The notes below the pieces were generated by a model. That model made no database searches. It had not been told where the DNA came from and saw only the letters and a program-made list of their open reading frames with translations. The position numbers and the translations under genes were made by a program. A stretch of 64,000 nucleotides of DNA from Planctomycetota bacterium (lineage in GTDB: Bacteria; Planctomycetota; B15-G4; SIAN01), in contig JANQQL010000019.1 in assembly GCA_028289345.1 (NCBI GenBank), positions 124,001-188,000 on the forward strand, in the 5' to 3' direction. Positions 36,054 to 44,104 of the stretch are shown here, in pieces. The first letter of the stretch is position 1; each line of letters starts with the position of its first letter.

Positions 36054-36393
36054 GCAAGGAACCCCTGTGATGGTGTTCTCGGGACGAATCCCGAGGAGTC
36101 TTCGCGGCGTGGGGAGCAAGGTCGAACCCGAGGCCGGAGCGAGCGGGTGAGCGAGGATCGTCCCCTCATTTTGCCGGGTGAGATGCACCGGAGCGAACGC
36201 GGGCTGCTCGCCACGACACTTGTTTTTCCGCGGGGAACGTCGCCGATGGCAATGGTTTCACCGGGCGTTTCCTGCGTCAGCCGCGGGAGCCTCGCGGGGA
36301 GCGCCTGCCGAATCGCCACAAGTCCTCGCCAGACATGACTTTGTCTCATTCTCGCAAGAGCCATGGGGATCAATCCGAGCTACAATCTTCTTT
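36054..36393. other. 340-base divergent promoter region
   Basis: This lies between lpxD (leftward) and the AAA+ gene (rightward) and must hold promoters for both. A TACAAT hexamer at 36381-36386 sits close to the AAA+ start. No gene or structured element is evident. Confidence 0.5.
36381..36386 (+). promoter_or_regulatory. Candidate -10 element for a leaderless AAA+ mRNA
   Basis: TACAAT differs by one base from the TATAAT consensus and ends seven bases before ATG at 36394. Transcription would then start at or next to the start codon. There is no ribosome-binding site upstream of that ATG, which fits leaderless translation. No good -35 is seen at 16-18 bases; TTGTCT at 36341-36346 is too far. 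Confidence 0.35.
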
Positions 36394-37293
36394 ATGAACG
36401 AACACAAGATCGGGGATTTGACCCTTCGCTTGTCGGAACCCGTCCAGCAAGACGTCTCCTGGATTGGCCAGCAAGAGCTGCTGCAACAGATCCTGGCCTG
36501 CTGGACCACCGTCACCGAAGACGACCTGCCGCTGAGTCCCCGTCTGGTGGGCAAGCCCGGGATGGGGAAGACCACCCTGGCCCAGGCGGCCGGCAAGGAG
36601 CTGGGCCGTCCCGTTTACATTGTCCAGTGCACGATGGACACGCGGCCCGAAGACTTGCTGGTGACTCCGGTCCTGTCGGAAAAGGGGCACATCTCCTACC
36701 ACGCGTCTCCCTTGGTGACTGCCATGCTCGAGGGCGGGGTGGCGATCCTCGACGAGGCCAACCGCATGCCGGAGAAGTCGTGGGCGTCTCTGGCCCCGTT
36801 GTTGGATCACCGCCGCTACGTCGAATCGGTGATCGCGGGAGTGCGGATTCCGGCCGACGAGCGGTTTCGCTGCTGTGTCACCATGAATGACGACGCCTCC
36901 ACGTACGAGGTGCCGGAGTACATGGTCTCGCGCATCCAGCCGCTCATCGCCTTGGAGTTCCCCGACCAGGACGAAGAGCGAGAGATCCTTCGCTACAACG
37001 TCGACTTCGCCCCGGCGGACTTGCTGGACATGACCACCAACTTCCTGCAAGAAGCCCATCGCTACAACCTGAACTACTCCACTCGCGACGGCATCAACAT
37101 CATGCGCTACGCGTTGAAGCTGAATCACGCGCGCGAAACCGACGTGAAGGAAGCATTCCGCATCGCGATGGAGCAGATCCTCGGGCCGGGCGCCGATCGT
37201 TTCGAAGAGCGTGCCGCCGGACTGTTCTTCCCCGGCAACCTCAAAGACCTTTCGGAGTTGTTGCAGCGGGATCCAAAGCGCGACGAGCCTTGA
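36394..37293 (+). CDS. MoxR/AAA_5-type AAA+ ATPase
   Basis: The 299-residue ATPase has Walker A at 53-60 (GKPGMGKT), Walker B at about 116-121 (GVAILDEANRM) and a sensor-1 region (FRCCVTMNDDASTYEVPEYM). It is the dynein-related/MoxR branch, whose members remodel or load partner proteins in the cytoplasm. These ATPases are usually encoded next to a VWA-domain partner; here the partner is the TraB-like protein of the next gene, whose TTG start overlaps this stop (TTGA). ATG at 36394 begins the family's N-terminal helix (LTLRLSEPVQQDVSWIGQQE); the longer frame from 36178 is arginine-rich and out of character. Confidence 0.85.
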   Translation: MNEHKIGDLTLRLSEPVQQDVSWIGQQELLQQILACWTTVTEDDLPLSPRLVGKPGMGKTTLAQAAGKELGRPVYIVQCTMDTRPEDLLVTPVLSEKGHISYHASPLVTAMLEGGVAILDEANRMPEKSWASLAPLLDHRRYVESVIAGVRIPADERFRCCVTMNDDASTYEVPEYMVSRIQPLIALEFPDQDEEREILRYNVDFAPADLLDMTTNFLQEAHRYNLNYSTRDGINIMRYALKLNHARETDVKEAFRIAMEQILGPGADRFEERAAGLFFPGNLKDLSELLQRDPKRDEP

Positions 37294-39248
37294 GCCTGCG
37301 CTGGAACAACGTTGAAGTCATTCCGCTCATCCACGGTCGACTGCCGTTCGCACTGGCCGTACGTGAGCGGATGCTCAGTCGCCGCTATGCCGCGTTGGCG
37401 GTGGAGCTCCCGCCGAGTTTGAAGTCCACGGTCTTGACCGGCATTCGGCTGATGCCAGCGGTGCATGCGGTGGTGTATCACGAAACGGCGCTCGAGACGA
37501 TTCGTCTGGAGGAGGGGGAGGCCCAGGAAGACCTGCTGCTGTGGTACGTGACCCTGGACCCCTGCGACGGGATCGTCGAGTCCTTGCGCATTGCGGAACG
37601 AGACCGCACGCCGATCCACTTCATCGATGCGGAAGTGCAGCAGTTCGTCGGCAAGTCCCTGCACTTGCCGGATCCTCAAGCGCTGCTGACCCTGGGGGTG
37701 GAGCAGTACTACGACGCGGTGCTCCAGCAGATCCGAACCGCCCATCCCCACACCGACGAGGACCGCATCCGAGAACGTCACATGGCGGCGCGGTTGCGGG
37801 CGCTCGCGTCCCGGATCGGCAACCGAGGAGACGTGTTGTTCCTGTGCGGCATGGCCCACTGGCAGGGCATTCAACGTCATCTGGTGAAGGGGACGGACCA
37901 ACTGCATGCGGGGGATCCGGTGCAGGAGGACTGGGTACACCTGACCCGCGTCCATCCCGATTCGCTGGCCATGATGCTGGGCGAGATGCCCTATGTCGCC
38001 GAAGCCTACGACCGCCATCGTTCCGGGATCTCGTTGACGCGCTACGACCCGATCGAGTCCGCGAAGGACTTGCTGATGGAGGCTCGCGACTTGTACGCGA
38101 GCCGCGACGATGCCACCCGAGAGAAAGCTTCCCCGTCGGCGCTGCGGATCATGCTCGACTACACCCGCAAGCTCACGGTGAGCTCCAAGCGGCTGACTCC
38201 GGACCTGTATTCGTTGATTGTGGCCGCAAAGGGCGTGGTGGGGAACGACTTCGCCTTGGACGTGCTCGAGGTTGCCCGTCGCTACCGTCCCAATTTGGAC
38301 GAAGGTGACGAAGAGCAAGAGACCGCGGCCGCGGGTGGTCCCGAAGGCGAATCGACGGGGGAGCCCGGCGAACAAGAAGTCGGCTTCGAGCCTTACGCCG
38401 ACGAAGACGAATCTCCCGACGAGACCCTGGTCCTTCAAGACAACCAAGGCGTGCAAATGATCCCACGCGCTCCCGGAGAGCAGCGCGAGATCAAGCGGAT
38501 CCGCTTGGAAGAGCGTCCGCCAGAGATCGACAAGCGCCGCTGGCAAACCGCCTGGAACCCGGCCACCCAATGCTCTTGGCCTCCCGAAGACGTCATCATC
38601 GAAAACTTCCGCTCTTACGTCACCAGTCGCAGCCTCTCCATGGCGGGCCTCGACCGAGTGCGCACCGAAGAGTTCATGGCTTCGATGAAGGACGGCCTGG
38701 ACCTCCGCGAAACGCTGCGCGATTTGCCTTCGGGCAAGATCCACGTGAAAGAGGAGCCACGAGTGCCGGGCCGGGTGGGCGCGGTGGTGGTCATCTTCGA
38801 AGAAGACGATGCGGGCTCGAAGTATCCGTGGCGCACCACGTGGATGGCGGAACACCAGAACGAGTCGACCCTGGCCTTCTATGCGACCGACCATCTCGAA
38901 GGAGTCGTGGGACCCGGGGTGAGTCGCGCCCGCTACGGCGGGTGTTTGTTCTTGTTTCCACCGATCCTGATCGAGGACATCTGGGAAGACCTGCGCTTCG
39001 AGAAGGCGCGTCGGCCATCCGAGCGGTTGTTGCTGGCCGCGCTTTACTATTCGCGCGAGCAGTATGTCGCTCACGTCTCGGAGAAGCCTCCGTCGGCCGA
39101 GGTTCGAGCAACGGCGGAACGCATGGGCAAGCACGTGGTGCACCTGCCCCTCAGCGCGTTCTCGTCCCGGACTCTGGAGAAGATCCGGACGGTGCACGTG
39201 TTGAACGGGCACGAGGTGCGGAGTTGGGCGGCGCGGTTCATTCGGTAG
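37290..39248 (+). CDS. TraB/TIKI-like domain protein, partner of the AAA+ ATPase
   Basis: The 652-residue soluble protein starts at TTG, overlapping the ATPase stop by four bases. Residues 1-230 resemble the TraB/ChaN/TIKI fold: an early histidine in EVIPLIHGRLPFALAVRERM, then RRYAALAVELPPSL, and GDVLFLCGMAHWQGIQRHL as the late histidine block. An acidic low-complexity linker at about 340-390 (DEGDEEQETAAAGGPEGEST) leads to a C-terminal region of about 260 residues that I cannot assign; it has well-formed motifs (RVGAVVVIFEEDDAGSKYPW, RYGGCLFLFPPILIEDIWED). TraB-fold proteins include metal-dependent proteases and esterases, so a hydrolase remodelled by AAA+ action is a reasonable guess, no more. 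No VWA/MIDAS motif is present. Confidence 0.55.
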   Translation: MSLRWNNVEVIPLIHGRLPFALAVRERMLSRRYAALAVELPPSLKSTVLTGIRLMPAVHAVVYHETALETIRLEEGEAQEDLLLWYVTLDPCDGIVESLRIAERDRTPIHFIDAEVQQFVGKSLHLPDPQALLTLGVEQYYDAVLQQIRTAHPHTDEDRIRERHMAARLRALASRIGNRGDVLFLCGMAHWQGIQRHLVKGTDQLHAGDPVQEDWVHLTRVHPDSLAMMLGEMPYVAEAYDRHRSGISLTRYDPIESAKDLLMEARDLYASRDDATREKASPSALRIMLDYTRKLTVSSKRLTPDLYSLIVAAKGVVGNDFALDVLEVARRYRPNLDEGDEEQETAAAGGPEGESTGEPGEQEVGFEPYADEDESPDETLVLQDNQGVQMIPRAPGEQREIKRIRLEERPPEIDKRRWQTAWNPATQCSWPPEDVIIENFRSYVTSRSLSMAGLDRVRTEEFMASMKDGLDLRETLRDLPSGKIHVKEEPRVPGRVGAVVVIFEEDDAGSKYPWRTTWMAEHQNESTLAFYATDHLEGVVGPGVSRARYGGCLFLFPPILIEDIWEDLRFEKARRPSERLLLAALYYSREQYVAHVSEKPPSAEVRATAERMGKHVVHLPLSAFSSRTLEKIRTVHVLNGHEVRSWAARFIR

Positions 39249-39260
39249 GGGCGAGTGGGT

Positions 39261-39284
39261 TTGCGTCGTGCCATTCCGACGCAA
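39261..39284 (+). terminator. Hairpin after the AAA+/TraB-like operon
   Basis: TTGCGTCG and CGACGCAA form a perfect 8-bp stem around an eight-base loop, 12 bases after the stop at 39248. There is no T-run, so it is probably a Rho-dependent end or an mRNA 3' stabiliser. Confidence 0.35.
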
Positions 39285-39469
39285 TCCGGACCCATTGTGG
39301 AATGCCCACGAAGAGCGGTAAGAGAACGCGCTGCTGACGCAATTCGGCCGCCCAGGAAAAAGCCCAAATCCTTCGACTGAGCAAAGGCGAGCCGACGGTC
39401 CAGGGTGACCCACGGTCCAAGCGGCCGTCGAGGTCGCTTCTCCGTTCCCCGGATCAGTGTGAGGCTTCC

Positions 39470-41440
39470 ATGCGCGCCCTTGAGAGATGCTCTCTGTTCG
39501 GATTTCTGTTCCTGACACTTGGCCTTGTCCAAGGGGCGCGGGCTCAGACCTGCAATCCGGCGGACTACACCCACGCCGGCTCCAAGAATGTGGTGATGAT
39601 CGTGCTGGATGATGTCGGGTTGGAGCGTTTGTCCTGGTGGCCGACGCCATTGTTTCCCAACTCGACGGCAACGCTGGATCCGGCGCCGCCTCCGACTCCG
39701 AACTTGGAGTGTCTGGCGAACCGAGGCACGGTCTTCACCAACGTTTGGTCGAACCCGTTGTGTGGACCGGCGCGCGCGGCGTTGCTCAGTGGGCGCCACT
39801 GCCATCGAACCGGGTTTCTGGCAAATCCCGGAAGCCTTCCTTCGGGCGCCAACTCTCTCAGTCCTTCTGAGTTCACGATCCCGGAACTGTTGAACAACTG
39901 GAGTCAAGGGGCCTATCGGACCGGAGCGTTCGGGAAATGGCATCTCGCCAATCCTCGAGACCCTGATGCGTGGCGAAGTCCTCTCGACTCCGGCTTTGAC
40001 ACGTTTCTAGGAACTCTGGGAAACGTAGGAGAAGGGTTCCTGGATGACTTCGGCAATCATCACTACCGGTTCACCAAGACTTGTTCCTACAGCTTCGGCC
40101 CTAGCCAACAACAGTGTCAAGGAAGCCCCCAGTTGATCGGCTTGTGCAACCTCTGTCCTTTGGGAGACACGAACTGCTTCTGTGATCTTCCCCCCTGTTC
40201 CCATCCCTATCCTCGGTGCGTCGACCCCGAAACGCCGCCATACAAGTCGGAGGACTGGAGTGGGCTGCATACCGCCAAGGATGCCATGGAGTGGATTGAC
40301 CGCTTGGACCCCACCGAAGATCGGTTCTTCGCCTATGTGTCCTTCAACGCCCCTCACGCGCCATGGCAGGCGCCACCAAGTTGCCTCTACACGTACACCC
40401 CGCCGACCGGGAATCCGGACCCAGATCTTCATCCAGAGGGCATGAACGACCCAATCCAAGGGAAGGATTACTTCGGTGCAGAGAATCAGCACCGCCGCCA
40501 CGCGCAGGTGTTTCACTGGATGCTGGAGTCGGTGGACACTCTCATCGGAGTGCTTGTGTGTCTCTTGGATGAACTGGGGATCTTGGATGAAACCGTGATC
40601 GTGGTGATTGGTGACAACGGGACGTCTGCCAAGAACCTGGAACCCAATCTGCCCTACTACGACCTCCATGGGAAGAACACGCCTTACAACCTGGGTGTTC
40701 GCGTGCCTCTGATCATCGCTGACGGCAGCGCACTCAGTGGCATGAGTTGTTCGCCATTGCCGGATGCCTGTTCGATTCCCGCCGATCTACACAACGTGCC
40801 CGATCCGGCCACTTGCCCGGGTCCCATCGACGACAACCATGAATTGATCAGTATCGTCGACCTATGGGCCACGGTTGGCCGCCTGGCCGGAATGAGCTCG
40901 GCGTGCCTGGATGCAGAAAAGGCCGCGTGGGAGAGCTCGACGATGGACATCATCGACAGCGTGAGCTTCTTGGATCCCCATGGCAATTACGTATCCGGGA
41001 GAGACTACGCGCTGGTTGAGCGCTGCCGACCCGACGGGATCAACTCCCGACGGGCGATCACCGACGGCCAGTACAAGCTGATCCTCCAAGACGAGCGCTT
41101 CGTCGACCTCTGCGGCGTCAAGAACCGAGAAGTCGAGTTCTTCGACCTTTCCCAGAACGAAGAAGAGCGAGGCGGGGCAGGATGGAATCTGCTCCACGGA
41201 CCCTCCGGTCCGATTTGCTCCCATCCAAACTTTCCCCTCATCCTTCACGACTGCAGTCCCGGTGCGCCCGGAAGAGGACTCGACTTCGACAGCCAGGGTA
41301 GCTGTCACTATCCGCAGCCTCCCGCGCAAGGACAGCCGCCGGAAGACTTCACCTGCCCACCCAGCTTTCCGGCCAACGAAGAGATGACTCTCAATGCTCT
41401 GTATGACCAGCTCACGGCTTGGTTGGGCGGAGCGCGTTAG
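39470..41440 (+). CDS. Secreted sulfatase (type I, formylglycine-dependent)
   Basis: The 656-residue protein has a signal peptide (LFGFLFLTLGLVQGARAQ) and the alkaline-phosphatase-like sulfatase fold. The metal-binding aspartates are in VVMIVLDDVG, and C98-x-P-x-R (NPLCGPARAALLSGRH) is converted to formylglycine by the activating enzyme. FGKWHLANPR and VVIGDNGTS supply further active-site residues. It hydrolyses sulfate esters of sugars or other organics outside the cytoplasm. A cysteine-rich insertion at about 205-250 (NLCPLGDTNCFCDLPPC) is not usual and may be held by disulfides. No maturase or glycan-utilisation gene is adjacent. ATG at 39470 has GTGAGG upstream. Confidence 0.9.
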   Translation: MRALERCSLFGFLFLTLGLVQGARAQTCNPADYTHAGSKNVVMIVLDDVGLERLSWWPTPLFPNSTATLDPAPPPTPNLECLANRGTVFTNVWSNPLCGPARAALLSGRHCHRTGFLANPGSLPSGANSLSPSEFTIPELLNNWSQGAYRTGAFGKWHLANPRDPDAWRSPLDSGFDTFLGTLGNVGEGFLDDFGNHHYRFTKTCSYSFGPSQQQCQGSPQLIGLCNLCPLGDTNCFCDLPPCSHPYPRCVDPETPPYKSEDWSGLHTAKDAMEWIDRLDPTEDRFFAYVSFNAPHAPWQAPPSCLYTYTPPTGNPDPDLHPEGMNDPIQGKDYFGAENQHRRHAQVFHWMLESVDTLIGVLVCLLDELGILDETVIVVIGDNGTSAKNLEPNLPYYDLHGKNTPYNLGVRVPLIIADGSALSGMSCSPLPDACSIPADLHNVPDPATCPGPIDDNHELISIVDLWATVGRLAGMSSACLDAEKAAWESSTMDIIDSVSFLDPHGNYVSGRDYALVERCRPDGINSRRAITDGQYKLILQDERFVDLCGVKNREVEFFDLSQNEEERGGAGWNLLHGPSGPICSHPNFPLILHDCSPGAPGRGLDFDSQGSCHYPQPPAQGQPPEDFTCPPSFPANEEMTLNALYDQLTAWLGGAR

Positions 41441-41956
41441 AAGCAGAGCGAACGGGACGGAGTCAACCCGATGCCGACTCGCGACCGGGACCGCTTTCGT
41501 CGATGTACTTCTTGCCGTGCTTGGGGCACAGCCAGAGAAACCGGCCGACATCCAAGGGTCCCCCCACCACGGGCCGGATCGGAGAGGCAATCGGAGCGAA
41601 GGCGACGAACCGTGGCGCGGATCGTTGCGCTCGAAGGCGCGCACTCCGGACTTCAAGATCCGTCGCGCTCGGTGTGCGGGACGTCGGGACTCCGAGGGAA
41701 GAGCATCCACCATCTTCGCTGTGCTGGGAGACCCTGGTTGCTTTCCGCTCTCATCCTGTGGTGTGGAGCGAAGTTTTCCATTTTCTGAAACGCTCCACAG
41801 CACGCCAAACAAACCACTGTTGTGCCACTCTCGACGGTCCTCGACCCACAAGCTTTCCCGCGCCAGGGGATCGACCAGTGAGGGTTGAGGGAAATCGGTC
41901 CATTGCTCACTCCGGCGAGTCACCGTCGGCTCGCTCCCAACAACGAAGGAACGTCC
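41441..41956. other. 516-base stretch without a confirmed gene
   Basis: Between the sulfatase and the beta-helix gene nothing is coded with confidence on the plus strand. The minus strand has two protein-like segments in different frames (listed separately). The final bases hold the AAGGA ribosome-binding site of the gene at 41957. Confidence 0.5.
41462..41880 (-). pseudogene. Possible remnant of a leftward gene, frameshifted
   Basis: One minus-strand frame reads as normal protein from about 41880 (LVDPLARESLWVEDRREWHN, SGLFGVLWSVSENGK). Another frame reads so from about 41610 to a stop at 41462 (GGPLDVGRFLWLCPKHGKKY then IDESGPGRESASG). Joining them needs one frameshift near 41610. No start codon with a ribosome-binding site was found and no family is recognised. 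Chance coding-like composition in GC-rich DNA is a real alternative. Confidence 0.25.
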
Positions 41957-43084
41957 ATGCGACGCAGTGTTCTCGCCTCCTTGCTTCCGTTTCTTGTCTT
42001 GGCCACCCACCTTTCCGCTGAGGTCATCGAAGTGCCTGGAGACTTTGAGGGAGTTCAAGATGCCATCGATGCGGCCCAAGCGGGGGACACCATTGTGGTG
42101 GAGTTTGATGTTTGGTCTGGCCCGTTTGTGATCACCAGGCCGTTGACCATCGTCGGCGGCAGCACCATGCCGTACTTTCGTCCGGGAGGCGCGGGATCCA
42201 CCGGTGAACTGTTTGTGCTCGATGGTCCGGGAAAGGGAACCGTGGTCTTTTCGAATGTCATCATCGGTGCCCAGATCGGCGGCAACTTTGAGGAGGGGGC
42301 TGCCAGCATCACTGGCGGCGGGTTCGAGGCTCTTCACATCTACGATTCTGTGGTGCAGGGTTCCCCTTGGTCCGACAACATGTCGTTTGTCCGGCCCGGT
42401 GTCGATGCGATCGATGTGTCCGTTCCACTCGTTTGGATCGAACGCAGTGAAATCCGTGGGGGGGATACCGACAACTACGACGCGTATCCGCATTCCCAAG
42501 GGTTCGATGCGGGCCATGGGTTGGTGACCACGGGGACAGCGGTGGTGATCGACTCCCTGATCGACGGGGGGAATGGCACTGTCATCCGTTGGGACGGGGA
42601 TGGCTGTCCTCAGGATTGCCCGGGTGGTGATGGGGGAGACGGCATCGTCTGCGACCAGTTGATCTCCAGCAACAGTACTTTTGATTCCGGGTTCAGTTCG
42701 AGCTGGGATCAGCGAACCGGCGGTGTTTGGTGTTGTCGGGGGGAGAGTGGGATCGCAATGCAGACTCAACAACACCTCACCATGGACCAGGACCTGACCG
42801 GCTCCGGAATGCCACAACTTGGCAACTCGTACACGTTGGATTGGACCATTCCCGGCTCGACGGGGTTGTTGTTCTTTGCAGTGGCTCCCAGAACTCCCGA
42901 GGTGGCGCGCGGAGACCTTTGGTGTCTCGGCGCGTCGGCGACGGTGGTTGCCGCGGTCGCCTCTCCCTCCAATCTCACCCTCGATTTGCCCGTCGACCCC
43001 GTGTGGACCGGAACCGAGTTCGTGTTTCAAATCATGACCTCAGAGGCCATCAGTCGGCCGCTGGCGGGAACGTTGGTGCCGTAG
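41957..43084 (+). CDS. Secreted right-handed beta-helix protein
   Basis: The 375-residue product has a signal peptide (MRRSVLASLLPFLVLATHLS) followed by the standard opening of pectin-lyase-like helices: VQDAIDAAQAGDTIVVE and the first coils (FVITRPLTIVGG, VVFSNVIIGAQIGGNFE). Parallel beta-helix coils continue to about 260 (GHGLVTTGTAVVIDSLIDGG). The last 110 residues (SYTLDWTIPGSTGLLFFAVA) form a beta-sandwich-like cap common in secreted planctomycete proteins. No catalytic residues of polysaccharide lyases can be assigned, so it may bind or structure surface glycans. ATG at 41957 has AAGGA seven bases upstream; the sulfatase upstream may be related by function only. Confidence 0.75.
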   Translation: MRRSVLASLLPFLVLATHLSAEVIEVPGDFEGVQDAIDAAQAGDTIVVEFDVWSGPFVITRPLTIVGGSTMPYFRPGGAGSTGELFVLDGPGKGTVVFSNVIIGAQIGGNFEEGAASITGGGFEALHIYDSVVQGSPWSDNMSFVRPGVDAIDVSVPLVWIERSEIRGGDTDNYDAYPHSQGFDAGHGLVTTGTAVVIDSLIDGGNGTVIRWDGDGCPQDCPGGDGGDGIVCDQLISSNSTFDSGFSSSWDQRTGGVWCCRGESGIAMQTQQHLTMDQDLTGSGMPQLGNSYTLDWTIPGSTGLLFFAVAPRTPEVARGDLWCLGASATVVAAVASPSNLTLDLPVDPVWTGTEFVFQIMTSEAISRPLAGTLVP

Positions 43085-43146
43085 TGAGGGCCGCGCGATC
43101 GGCAAGGGGAACGGCGGCCGAAAAATGGACCGCCTCCATGGTCATC

Positions 43147-43650
43147 TCAGCTGGTTTCCTGGGAGCCTCTCTCGTCGCGCAGCGCCAATAGAATCGGAAC
43201 CACCAGGTGGTCCCGGGCGCGGCCGGTCTTGGACTTGATCTCAATCAAGGTCTCCAGATCGAGAACCCGAATCGTCACGTTCCCGTCGCTCAGCTCCTGG
43301 GTGTGAGGGAGGAGTTCGTCGTATCCGCGGCCATCGTGGATCCGACAGAGAGTGTCCAAAGGCCCGAGGGAGGTCAGAAGGTTCAACTGACCAGATCCGG
43401 CGAGCAGTTGCGAGCTCGGCTTGATTCTTCGGTCCCCCGGCTCGCGGACGTAGGTCTCGAGTTTTTCCAGGAGTGCCGTGAGCCGGGAGATGTTCTCAGA
43501 GGTTTGTCGGTGAACGATGTCGAGGTCGCGTGTCGTGGTCGGTGCGCCATGAAGGACTGCCGCCGCGCCGCCGACGACGAGAAACTCCACCTTGGCGGCG
43601 ATGAGCTCTCGAATGAGCTGCGCGAGGTCAGCTTCGCGAGGATGGGACAC
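43147..43650 (-). CDS. MNT/AbiEii-type nucleotidyltransferase (toxin-antitoxin-like)
   Basis: The 167-residue protein has the nucleotidyltransferase signature: G27-G28 in FLVVGGAAAVLHGAP and the metal-binding pair D42 and D44 in TTTRDLDIV. A C-terminal domain follows with a conserved lysine (LETLIEIKSKTGRARDHLVV). Such enzymes add nucleotides to tRNA or protein and often act as toxins or antitoxins. It overlaps by 23 bases the small gene upstream, and together they look like a two-gene stability or defence module. Which of the two, if either, is toxic is not known. Confidence 0.75.
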   Translation of the reverse strand: MSHPREADLAQLIRELIAAKVEFLVVGGAAAVLHGAPTTTRDLDIVHRQTSENISRLTALLEKLETYVREPGDRRIKPSSQLLAGSGQLNLLTSLGPLDTLCRIHDGRGYDELLPHTQELSDGNVTIRVLDLETLIEIKSKTGRARDHLVVPILLALRDERGSQETS

Positions 43651-43858
43651 GACGGAATCCTGAGAGCGCCCGGGTCGCTCGCGTGCACTCTTCCAGACGT
43701 TGCAAGGGAGACCGTTCGAGGCACCAGCGCAAAAGCGAGCGGTCCACTTCCTTCGCCGCTTGCAGGAATTGGGTTGAGATTTCGGATCGTTCCTTGGGAG
43801 ATTCTTCGGTGGAGGCGTTTCCGATCTCGGACTCGTCCACGTTCTTCTTGTATTTCAT
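43628..43858 (-). CDS. Small partner of the nucleotidyltransferase
   Basis: The 76-residue protein has an acidic, disordered N-terminus (KNVDESEIGNASTEESPKER) and a helical C-terminus (QAAKEVDRSLLRWCLERSPL, QRLEECTRATRALSGFRR) of a kind I associate with small partners encoded before such nucleotidyltransferases. A good ribosome-binding site (AGGA, eight bases upstream) precedes the ATG. Its 3' end overlaps the nucleotidyltransferase start by 23 bases in another frame, so expression is coupled. Function is inferred from pairing only. Confidence 0.6.
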   Translation of the reverse strand: MKYKKNVDESEIGNASTEESPKERSEISTQFLQAAKEVDRSLLRWCLERSPLQRLEECTRATRALSGFRRVPSSRS

Positions 43859-44104
43859 GAGTCCAATCCTGATTCTCCCACCGAGTCAGCGCCAACGCCG
43901 ATTCTAGGGAATCCTGGCCGGCTCTCGATGTCGGCCCGACGAACGGTGGGATCCTGGCCACCGGGGGGGGATCGGACTCACCAAGTCCCGCTGTCAAGAT
44001 CGCGCGGGGAGGCCCCAGAGAGCTTCCCCGGCTCCGCGTAAGATGGCTCGTTCGCCCTCCGGCTTCGACGCCGCGAACCACACCAACCTCCGGAGCCCCA
44101 CCCC

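Noticed and set aside
40862..43030. 722-codon open frame on the minus strand
   Set aside because: It is antisense to the sulfatase and beta-helix genes, which have signal peptides, ribosome-binding sites and family motifs. Long frames are expected by chance at this GC content.
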